DNA from: Rhizophagus irregularis
Lineage: Eukaryota; Glomeromycota; Glomeromycetes; Glomerales; Glomeraceae
Direction: 5' to 3'
NCBI RefSeq assembly: GCF_026210795.1
Contig: NC_089442.1
Span: 1,550,001-1,614,000 of the forward strand
Length of the DNA stretch: 64,000 bases
Below the pieces are notes generated by a model. The model saw only the letters and a program-made list of their open reading frames with translations. It had not been told where the DNA came from and did not search any database. Each line of letters begins with the position of its first letter. Position 1 is the stretch's first letter. The position numbers were made by a program, and so were the translations under genes. This document shows, piece by piece, positions 47,761 through 57,957 of this stretch.

Positions 47761-47904
47761 TTTATTTTATAAATTTAATAAAGCCTAATTTTGAGATCAA
47801 TTACGGAATAATGATTGAATCAGTTCGCATTTTGTGTAACATACTTACAAATAAAATGTTCGTTAGAAATGACATTATTAATATTTAAATATTTTTTCTT
47901 CAAA

Positions 47905-49514
47905 ATGACTTCGATATTTCATATTGGTCTTTCGAAAGATTTTTCTTTAATATTAAATGATGCAGATGATTTTAACGTTATTATTCAAGTTGGTGAAAGT
48001 AAAAATAAAAAAGAATTCCGAGCACATTCGGTAATTTTACGTGCTCGTTCTCCATACTTTAAAAGGGCACTTTCATCAGAATGGATTACTAAGGAGAATG
48101 ATATGATTGTGTTTAGTAAACCAAATATTACACCAGCAGTTTTTGATATGGTTTTAAAGTAACTACATTTTAATTTTATCATTCTGCTAAATTTTTTCGG
48201 TTAATTTATTAAATTGAATTATAATTATTCACTTTTAGATATATTTACACGGGTGAACTTGAATTGAAAAAATATCCAGGCGAAATTATTCTTGGGCTTC
48301 TAGTTGCATCTGATGAATTACTCCTTGGAGAATTATTTGAACATGTTCAAGATTATTTGGTTAAGAAACAAACAACCTGGGTTCAGGAAAATTTTGTTCT
48401 TGTCCTTCATACTGTATTTAAACTTGCGAACTGCAAGAGACTACAAAATTATTGCCTTGAATCTATTTGTGCAGATCCACGGCCATTTATTACTTCAGAA
48501 AACTTCCCCTCGTTAGATAAAGACATTCTTTATGGTTTACTTGAACGGAACGATTTACAGATTGAAGAAATTGATGTATGGGATAGTCTAATTAAATGGG
48601 GTATTGAACAAACTCCTGGTTTGGGAAGTATGAATAGTAATAGAATCAAATGGAGTAATATAAATTACGAAGCATTAAAGAAAACTTTAGATAGTTTTAT
48701 TCCTCTTATCAGGTTTGCAGAAATTTCTTCTGCTGAATACTTTGATAAAGTTCGACCCTATAAATCTATTATTCCTTATCATATTTGTGAAGAAATCGAA
48801 GAATATTATTTTAAAGGTACTTTACCAATGACAACTACTTTACCTCCACGAAGTGGAATAATCCAAAAAATTGAATCAAATATTATCAAGCCAAGATTAT
48901 CCAGTATAATTATTAATTGGATTGAAAGAAAAGATTCAAATTATAATGGCAAAAAAAAGGATACGGTTTATAATTTTAATCTTATTTATCGTAAAAGTCG
49001 TGATGGTATGTTTAATAATATTCAAAATATATGTACAGAACAAGGAGCTATACTGGTTTTAATCCAAGTTAAATATTCTGAAAAAATATTTGGTGGATAT
49101 AATCCTATTGGTTGGCATAATAATAATCCTTCTAATAACCGCAGTTTTAATAAACGCGGTTTATATAGTCGTAATAACCTCAACCAATATTTGTCCACTA
49201 AAGAAAGTTTTATATTTTCGTTTGAAAATAATGAGGATATTAAGAATATGAAAATTAGTCGTGTAATTAATTCATCATATGCTATATATAATACTGGAAA
49301 CGGTGTTAATTTCGGCGGAAGTGATTTAAATTTAGAAAATGGTTATTTGTCATTATCTCATAGCGGTAATTATGAAAATTTAGACATAAATTTAGAACGG
49401 AATAGGTATGGAATGGAATGTCTTGATGATAGTGATTATGAAATAAATCAACATGAAATGGATCAACATGAAGTTGAAGAAATTGAATTTTTCAGGGTAA
49501 AAAAAATTAAATAG
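47905..49514 (+). CDS. BTB-BACK-TLDc protein F, 2 exons, 509 aa (subfamily 1)
   Basis: Exons are 47905-48158 and 48239-49514, GT-AG, frame kept (MVLK then YIYTGELEL). The ATG at 47905 was preferred to an upstream in-frame ATG because H and pseudogene B start with the same MTSIF. BTB is at residues 1-105 (DFNVIIQVGE, EFRAHSVILRARS), BACK to about 250 (TTWVQENFVLVLHTVF, LIKWGIEQTPGLG), TLDc at about 300-490 (KIFGGYNPIGW, ESFIFSFENNEDIKNMKISRV, VNFGGSDLNLENGYLSLS). The second exon is closer to subfamily 2 in its TLDc part than A or H are, so past gene conversion is possible. The end carries NQHEMDQHEVEEIEFF repeats. It is the intact partner of pseudogene D. Confidence 0.9.
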
Positions 49515-50308
49515 TTATTATATTTAATTAAACGTTATTTTCACAGCTCTTATGATCGTTCTATTTATTGTTTAAAAAAAAATCAAAAATTTATATTAAA
49601 TAAAAGAAAGTCTTCAAGCGTCTTCTTGTGATTATCATATTATAATTTAAATTATTACTAATGTAACGTTACATTATTAACAAATGATTAAGCCAAATAT
49701 TAATTTATCAACATAAATGTTATATAATTCAAAGTAATGGAAACTTTTTTTTCTCATTTATGAGAAAATTGAATTAAAATAATTCTATTCACGATAAGAA
49801 GGTTATGTTTTCGCCTCAATCTCACTTGAGACTCAAAAAATAATTTGATGGGTGTGACCCATGTAAATAATTACTACAATTTTTATGATTCGTTTCCATA
49901 AATAAAAAATTCTTACTAGATAATAATAAATTTGAATTAGGTAATACCCTTAAATTATAATGACCTTTGTGAATTATAGGCACGAATACTATGACATTTC
50001 CATTTCCCGTTAGTCTTGGCAGTAAATTAGCCGTTAAATCCCTTGGTTATCCGGTTTTAACTAGTTAAGGCTTTTTTTTACACTAATTATTTCGTAATAT
50101 TTACAAATTATTTTTCTTTGTAAAAAATTAAACAATAGAAACAATATACGGTAAATTGGTAAATCTGTATTATAAGGATTTTTGGTTGGACAACTTTACT
50201 TAAATAAGTATGATCCAAAATTAGAAAACAAATTACTAAATTTAATCATTTATGATGAACCTTATCGTCATCTGCTAAGGCGCTTATAAATTAGCCACTT
50301 TCGTTTAA
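49515..50308. other. F-G intergenic region
   Basis: No gene. It is the inverted counterpart of 42120-43234. Near 50191-50208 (CAACTTTACTTAAATAAG) and 50272-50286 (CTGCTAAGGCGCTTA) it keeps the upstream element pair of subfamily 2, now in front of pseudogene G. Confidence 0.6.
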
Positions 50309-51901
50309 TTGATAGATACTAAACGTGCGAAAAAAGAAGATTGTAACGTAATTATTGTAGTTGGAGAAAATCAAAATATAAGGGAGTTTCGTGCACACTC
50401 ATATATTCTTAGAGCCCGTTCACCTTATTTTAGAAGTGCATTATTAAAAAAGGAATTTCAATCTACTTTTATAGCTTCAGCAGACGGATGGATTACTAGT
50501 AGTGATAATGCGATAAAGTTCAAAAAACCAAATATTGATCCTGTTGTTTTTGAAATAATTCTTAGGTATGTAATATAACTATTAAATTAACGTTGTTAAT
50601 CTTTAGTATGATGTCTTAAATTATTTTATTTTCCCTTTACAAAAGGTATATGTATACGGGTGAAGTGGATTTAACTAATACATCAGGCATGAATGTTCTT
50701 GAACTTCTAGTTGCATCTGATGAACTACTCCTTAAAGAATTATTTAAACATGTTCAAGATTACCTAATTGAGAAACAAAAAAATTGGATTCAGAAAAATT
50801 TTGTTCTCGTCCTTCATTCCGTATTTGGTCTTGAAAGTTGTAAAAAATTAAAAGATTACTGTCTTAAATCTATTTGTCGGATCCACAGCCATTTTTCACT
50901 TCAAAAAACTTTTCCTCGTTAAATAAAGATATCTTATATGGTTTACTTGAGCGAAACGATTTACAGATTGAAGAAATAGTTGTTTGGGATAGTCTAATTA
51001 AATGGGGTATTGAACAAACCCCTGGTTTGGGAATTAGGAATAGCGATAGAAATAAATGGAATAATAGGAATTTTGAGGCATTAAAGAAAACTTTAAATAA
51101 ATTTATTCCTCTTATTCGGTTTGTAGGAATTTCTCCTTCTGAATATTTTTATAAAGTTCGACCCTATAAAGCTATTATTCCTAATCGTATTCATGAAGAA
51201 ATTGAAGAATATTATTATAAAGGCAACTTACCAAGAACAACCACTTTACCTCCACGAACAGGAATAATCCAAAAAATTGAATCATGTATTATCAAACCAA
51301 ATCTATCCAGTATAATCATTAATTGGATTGAAAGGAAAGATTCAAATTATAATCGCAATAGAAAGGATACAGTTTATAATTTTGATCTTATTTACGTAGA
51401 AATCGTGATGTAAATAATATTATTGAAAATAGTTGTGCCGGAAAAGGAGCAATTCTGATCTTAATCAAAGTTAAACATTCTGGAAAAATATTTGGAGGAT
51501 ACAATCCTATCGGTTGGAATAATACCGGTATAAATTATAATCATAATTATTATGGTTATAATGGTTATAATCAATATTTAACCACTACGGAAAGTTTCAT
51601 ATTTTCGTTCGAAAGTAATGAAGATATTGAAAATATGAAGATTAGTCGTGTGGTTAATTCGTCACGTGCCATTTATAATTATCCTGGGAATGGAATTAAC
51701 TTTGGTGGAGGCGACCTAACGTTAGCGAACGATTATCTCTCTTTAAATTATACCGGTAATTACGAAAACTTAACAAGGAACAATAATAATTCTTTTGCGA
51801 ATAATTTATATGAAGGTATGTATTATAAGAAACAATATGAATATTATAATAATCAATATGAAGTTGAAGAAATCGAAGCTTTTAGAGTAGTTGCGAAATA
51901 A
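50309..51901 (+). pseudogene. BTB-TLDc pseudogene G (subfamily 2), young
   Basis: Nearly the whole gene is present and similar to E and C, but three lesions are visible. First, a deletion joins the 5' untranslated region (ending GCGAAAAAAGAAG) to the codons for CNVI, removing the start codon and about 25 residues. Second, one base is missing at 50877 in ICADPQPF, giving a frameshift. Third, one base is missing near 51396 in LIYRRSRDG. The intron after EIILR (50568 donor, 50645 acceptor) is intact, and the TLDc part to EAFRVVAK is otherwise clean. An alternative in-frame ATG at 50309 exists but adds unrelated residues. It is the inverted partner of intact gene C. Confidence 0.9.
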
Positions 51902-54302
51902 ATAGATAATTTTAATTTAAAAATATGGTGTTAAATGATTTTTGTAATAAATTATCTATTAAAAAGTAGGTGATAAATATATATATTTTTGAATAAAAAG
52001 TTGATTGATAAATATTTTATTTTATAATAAATAAATTATTTTATTGCCAATTTTCTAACGCAAAGTACTTTAAATATACCCTGTGAAATTCAATCTTCAT
52101 CAACAAACGTCTTAGACACAAATCTGGCCGCAAGCGCAATTTGAATTAGAAGTTGAATGAATAATAAAGTCATGTGGATCTATTTTACTACTTCAATTTT
52201 TTACATAATTTACTATGGTTTCAATTTTTAGATTTTTCTTTTGGTTCAGAAAATTGGTTACGAATAGTTTTAATTTTTCTCACTCCTCTCTCCCTCTTTG
52301 TTTTTACTTTAGTGTCTAATCCCTTTGTTCGTTCACTGCTATGGCGACTAGTTCTCAATTAGTCAGGTCGTTCCAACGAAGGGTGGGTCTGCCTGTTAGA
52401 TTTTGTACACTTAGTTTAGATCAATATTCTTTATGCCTAGTTTATACGCGTAATGTTTTAGTATCTCTCTAGTGTATCTGCCTTTCTCAAGTAAAAATAA
52501 AATAAAAATAAATAAATACTTTTTAGTTAAAATAGGAAAAAAATTAATTTAGTAAATTTTTGACTATAAATTTTACTGTTAGCATGTGATTTTTTTTTAT
52601 CGTCGAAAAGTCATATTTTGCCTGATTTGTATTAAGTTCATTAAAAAATATTTTTATTAGGCGCAAAAGATCCTATCCCAATAAAATTTTTAATTCGATA
52701 ACAAGTTAGCTATAAAAATTTTATGAAGTGGAGAAATAAAAAATGATGGGACTCGCATTGGGTGGCATAGTTACCCTTCCTTGTTTGATTAAAGAAATTT
52801 TTTAGTAAGAAAAATCCAATGTATACCACACTTAATTCCAGCCGAATGTCATAATGCTCAGCCATTTCGGGACATTTTTTCGTGGTTACGCTAGGTAGTC
52901 ACAAAAAAATAATGTTGAAAATTTAATTTTTAATAAATCATTATACAAATAAAACAAATATAAAAATCTTACTTTCAAATTAAAGCGTAAATAGTTATAT
53001 ACGCATATTTTTTTTAATTGTTAAACAATTTTAAAAAGTTTGATCGTGACTTATTAATGTTTTTTTTTTCTACGCACAATTTGAAAACCAACTACAAAAT
53101 TCAGACCAATTACAAAATTCAGCTTTAGTTTATGAGTTAAAATTTGATATTATTTATCAAAAGAAATTCAAAATCATATAAAAATTATAATTGTTGTCCA
53201 TAGAATTGATAATAATACCAACGAAAAATAATTATTTTTTTAAGTTGGTAACACTCACTTCGATATTATGATTATTATTTTGTGTAAGAAATTTTATGTT
53301 ATTATGAAAGGCGAAAAAGAAGTGACAGGGACGGTTAACTTTTAAAGTGTCTTCTTTATGTTCTGGTAAATATACTAATTAATTACTGTATAACACTGAC
53401 TCATTTTGGCGTACCCTATATATAATGACGTCATCATCTAAAAATCTCCTATAATAGTACTATGGGTCTGGGTTTAGTTTATTGACGCGTTTTTTTATTG
53501 CTTTTACAGTATCTCTATTTGTTTTATTTATATCGGTGTATTAATATCGATAATCGATAGGCGCACAAAGTATTGCGGCTAAAGTCAAAATTACGTCACA
53601 GAGTCACCAATTCATTATTAGTCATGTTATGTGTAACGTTTATCGCGTAAATTTATTTTTTACAAATATATATACACCCCAAATTTGCCTTATTTTTCCA
53701 CATGTTCATATCCTTATCCTCTTTCACTAGGGAAGTCTCTGTGTACAAGAAAACTTCGTTTGATTATATTTATGCAACTCCTCCTTACTTACTCCTTTAC
53801 GTTTAGCACTTTTGTCTGACTATATTCTCCAACTTTGTTGAGATAATAGTACAAAATTATTTGGTGTCTTATTACGTACTTTGTCTTCAAACAAAAAACG
53901 TTCACCCTGATTAAAAAAAATTGCTGTGAACATCTTCTCTGGAGTGACAACTTATGTATTATCTGTTAAGTCCTCCTTTAATGAATCTTGTACTGCTTCT
54001 TCAAATCTCTTGTTGATTATTAAAATATCTATACTTATACTTGATACTACTTATTTAACATATTGAAAAACTAGATGACAGACGAAAGTCTCCTAAGAGA
54101 AGTTCACATTGAATAGGAGTAGGGAAGACCTAAAAAAAGAAAAAGGAAGTCTTAAAGAAAAAAGAAAACATGAAAAAGAAGACAAGGAAAGTGAAAATTT
54201 AAAGAAGAGAGAAGATAAAAAGAGAAGACATGAAAGAGAAGACATGTCTGAGTGCAAAGTGGCTTAAGAGACTTAAAAGAGGTGTGTTTTTTTTTTTATT
54301 TT

Positions 54303-54514
54303 GCAAAGTGAGTAAACTCCTAAGCAAAGTAAAGAACGGATAACTCATTGAGTCGGGGAGTTCCTATGTTTGTCTTAGGAGATTACTGGAATTGTTTGCT
54401 TGGGTTGGTGAAGGGTGAATTAAATTTTTATTTTTCAAAGTGGGTAACTCCTAAGCAAAGTAAAGAACGGATAACTCATTTGAGTCGGGGAGTTCCTATG
54501 TTTGTCTTAGGAGA
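54303..54514. repeat. 80-bp direct repeat, two units
   Basis: Units at 54303-54382 and 54435-54514 share AACTCCTAAGCAAAGTAAAG, ACGGATAACTCATT, GAGTCGGGGAGTTCC and TTTGTCTTAGGAGA. Each unit starts with CTCCTAAG and ends with CTTAGGAG, so each could form a hairpin. Confidence 0.85.
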
Positions 54515-55394
54515 ATTATCTGCTTTTTTATTATTCTTTTATTTTTTTTTATACTTTTATTTTTTTTATACTTTTATTTTTTTTATTCTTTTATTTTTTT
54601 TTATTTTTTCTTTACTTTTTTTTATTCTTTTTTTTTAATTCACTTATTAACCAACTTAAGAAAACATTCTAACTTTGTTATTGGTAAAGTCTGCTGGTTC
54701 TAGAGGAGGAATTGGCTATGTCTTCTTTACCATTAAATAAAAATTTGACACACTATTAACAATTTCTTCTTTCTTATAATAGGTAAATACTGAAATTTAC
54801 AACATTTGGAAATTTTTTAAAATTATACCTAACTTTATTAGAAATACAGTATGTTAATGTGATTTATATAATTTTTTGTTAAAATTTTGCTAATTTACCA
54901 GTAACTCCTTTGAGTCTTTGACAAATATTCATATACATTCAATATTTCTTGCATAGTAATTAAAGATATTGAATTTAAAACTTCTAGAATTGTTTTTTTT
55001 ACAAATTAAGCTATAATTCATTTGCATATTTCTTTATTCACAAATACATTTATATAATGGTATTTAGAATACATAAAAATTAGATTAAATAAATAAAATC
55101 GCAATTTATACATAGTCAAATTTGCCAGTATTAATGAGTTTATAAATGTATAAGCATTTTCAGCTCCTTAAGAATGATTAAGAATGATCACACACATCTA
55201 CGTCAAATGTGGCTGATTTGCACTTATTTCACAAAATTTGTTAGTTTTTAAAAGGCTAAAACTTGTAATGGTGTAGTTAGCCGAAACTCAGACGTAGATC
55301 GTCATGGAATTCCAGGGGATTTTCTGCGATTAAACCGGTTCCAGATGATCATCAATATGTCACGGCAAAATGCGATCTGCATTTTCGATAATAT

Positions 55395-55600
55395 GGAAAT
55401 CTTTTATCCGGATTCGCGTTCATTTACGTAGATTTACGTAGAAATGAACCAATAATCATGCTGCTCTTTCCTTTTATGGATAATGTGGCCGGCATTATGT
55501 AATTCCAGCACCTGAAAAAATGCAATAAATCTTATGATTAGGAGATATATTTTCACATAGTACAGTATAAGACGGAAATAACCAATTAAATATGTAGATT
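55395..55600. repeat. Repeat shared with 47590-47760 (inverted)
   Basis: This is the reverse-complement partner described at 47590. The 74-codon minus-strand frame over it is not supported as a gene, because the same frame is not kept in the partner. Confidence 0.65.
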
Positions 55601-55860
55601 GCAGCATATCGTAAATTTTTACTGGTTTTGATAAAGAATATGGTTGATAGAATTCCACGCTGTAGTCATTATTATTATTTCTTTGAATCTTTTATCATGC
55701 AAAGTTAAAAAGTAAAGGATTATTATTGATTAGATCTCAAAAAATTTCAAGACTTTTAAACAAGCCGGAATTATATAATGCCGACCGTATTATCAATTTG
55801 TGTAACAAAATTTTATAATAAAACTCGATTATTTTCCATTATTACTATACCTCACCAAAA

Positions 55861-57393
55861 ATGACTTCAATATTTCATTCCGGTCTTTTAAAAGATTTTT
55901 CTTCAATATTAAATGATGCAGATGATTTTAACGTTATTATTAATGTCGGTGAAAAAAACAATACAAGAAAATTTCGAGCACATTCGGTAATTTTACGTGC
56001 TCGTTCTGAGTACTTTAAAAGTGCACTCTCAACAGAATGGGTCACAAAAGAGAACGGTATAATTATGTTTAATAAACCAAATATTACTCCAATGGTTTTT
56101 GATATGATTCTAAAGTAAGCTACTAATTTTATAATTCGAATTAAATAAATTATTTTTGATTTATTCATTATCATTAAAAATTATTATTTTTTAAGATATT
56201 TATACACAGGTGAACTGAATTTGGGAGATTATATAGGTAGTATTATTCTTGAGCTTCTAGTTGCGACTGATGAACTACTCCTTGGAGAATTATTTGAACA
56301 TGTTCAAGATTATTTAACTAAGAAACAAACTGCCTGGGTTCAGGAAAATTTATTTCTTGTTCTCCATATTGCGTTTAAAATTACTCGCTGCAAAATACTT
56401 CAAGATTATTGTCTTGAATTCATTTGTTCAGATCTAGTACGACCATTTATTACTTCAGAAAACTTCCTCTCGCTAGAAAAAGATGCCCTCTATGGCTTAC
56501 TTAAACGAGATGACTTGCATTCTGATGAAATAGTCATTTGGGACAGTTTAATAAAATGGGGTATTAAACAAACTCCTGGTTTAGGAAGTGAGAATAGCGA
56601 TAGAACCAAATGGAATAATGAGAATTATGAAGCATTAAAGAAAACTTTAAATCAACATATTCCTCTTATTCGATTTGTTGAAATTTCTCCTGCTGAATAT
56701 TTTGATAAAGTTCGACCTTATAAAACTGTTCTTCCTTATCATATTTATGAAGAAATAGAAGAATTTTATTTTAAAGGTACTTCACCAAAAACAGTCATTT
56801 TATCTCCACGAAATCACATTAAATCGAGTATTATTAAGTCAGAATTTATTTCTATGATTCTCAACTGGATCGAAAGAAAAGATGCAAGTGTTACCCGTAA
56901 TAAAGATGATTCATTATACGAGTTTAACCTTATTTATCGAGGTAGTCGAGATGGAATCGATACCAATTCATGTAGAAATAAATGTAATTTAGGGGACCCA
57001 ATTTTAGTTTTAGTCAAGTGCCACAATACGAGAACAATATTTGGTGGTTTTACTCCAGTTGGGTTTTATAAGGAGATGAAATTTGGTTATAGTAAGGGAA
57101 ACAATAGTTACATCTCTTCGCGAGATAGTTTTATTTTTAAAACTTTTGAAGAAAATGATAAACAAAATTTGAAAATAAATCGTGTAACATCATATAATAA
57201 TGCGATTTTCAATAATTATTCTAGCATTGGTTATGGATTTAATTTTGGAGGAGACTTATATATGAAAGATAATAATTTATATATTGGTAATAGCGGTAAT
57301 TATGCACATTACAAGCACTCATATTACAAGAATGATTCTTATATGATTGAGGAGATTGAAGCATTTAGAGTGGTAAAACATTTAAAACAATAA
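55861..57393 (+). CDS. BTB-BACK-TLDc protein H, 2 exons, 483 aa (subfamily 1)
   Basis: Exons are 55861-56114 and 56196-57393, GT-AG, frame kept (MILK then YLYTGELNL). BTB is at residues 1-105 (DFNVIINVGE, KFRAHSVILRARS, FKSALSTEWV), BACK to about 250 (AWVQENLFLVLHIAF, LIKWGIKQTPGLG), TLDc at about 290-475 (TIFGGFTPVGF, DSFIFKTFEENDKQN, FNFGGDLYMKDNNLYI). It ends MIEEIEAFRVV. It is close to A and to the partial gene I, and is intact. It is separated from G by about 4 kb of repeats. Confidence 0.92.
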
Positions 57394-57867
57394 ATTATTC
57401 AAATAAACTATCTTAACTAATTGTTATCTCCTTACTATTTCGCCTTAACTTTTTGCAGAAATATATTTATTTTGATTGTTTCGTTCTTGAACTCGCATCT
57501 GATCCTCTGACTTTTTCTTATCAATACTGAATTAACCAGACTCAAATACTCTCATTTTTAGTTTCCATTATAGAAGTCGCTTTTTATTATACAGTTTCTG
57601 CTAATTATGAAGATGTTAACCTGCTTATGGATGAGAAATCTTCTTTTAATTGATGAAATTTTAGTATAGAAATTAGAAAGAGATATAAAGTAATTGAGCT
57701 TAAATTTTAGTTGTAATTTTAATATTTAAAAATATTGTATAAGTTACGAGAACAAAAAAAAAATTTTTTTATTTTTGTAAAAGGCCTAGGAGCCAGTGGG
57801 TATAATGCTTTATTCCTCCCTTTAAACGTGATCTAGATTTTTGTTCTCTATTATGAAGCGCCGTCCT
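57394..57867. other. 3' flank of gene H
   Basis: AT-rich, no gene recognised. Confidence 0.35.
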
Positions 57868-57930
57868 GATCAAAAATTCCGGGTAGTTACCCTGGATGCA
57901 TCCAGGATAGTACCCTGGATTTTTGACCAA
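57868..57930. repeat. Small palindromic element, copy 2
   Basis: It starts GATCAAAAATTCCGGGTAG and ends CCTGGATTTTTGACCAA, with CCTGGATGCATCCAGG, a perfect palindrome, in the middle. It is related to 46791-46852 and abuts the truncated 5' end of the HNH relic. Confidence 0.65.
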
Positions 57931-57957
57931 CTACCCTGGATGTATCCCTAGTTTACC

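Larger units (their letters stand above)
46572..47904. other. Divergent intergenic region between E and F
   Basis: No gene. It contains a 62-bp palindromic element at 46791-46852, a GGTCACGTGTT block like that at 1438, a palindromic block near 47200 (AATGACTAGTCACGTGCC), and at 47590-47760 a segment that matches 55395-55600 on the opposite strand. The orientation of the BTB array switches here. Confidence 0.5.
51902..55860. other. Long gene-free region between G and H
   Basis: Positions 51902-52160 are the 3' flank shared with gene E. A GC-richer patch at 52330-52480 holds a 43-codon frame (MATSSQLVRSFQRRVGLPV...), perhaps a relic of a mobile element, not called. A purine-rich stretch of GAAGA units lies at 54120-54250, followed by an 80-bp duplication at 54303-54514 and a T-rich TTTTATTTTTTT array to 54640. 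Positions 55395-55600 repeat 47590-47760 inverted. Confidence 0.45.

Noticed and set aside
47815-47904. Upstream extension of gene F from an earlier in-frame ATG
   Set aside because: Paralogues start at MTSIF and have no related upstream residues.
52341-52472. 43-codon frame in a GC-richer patch
   Set aside because: It is short, with no paralogue in the window and no recognised domain; noted only in the gap description.
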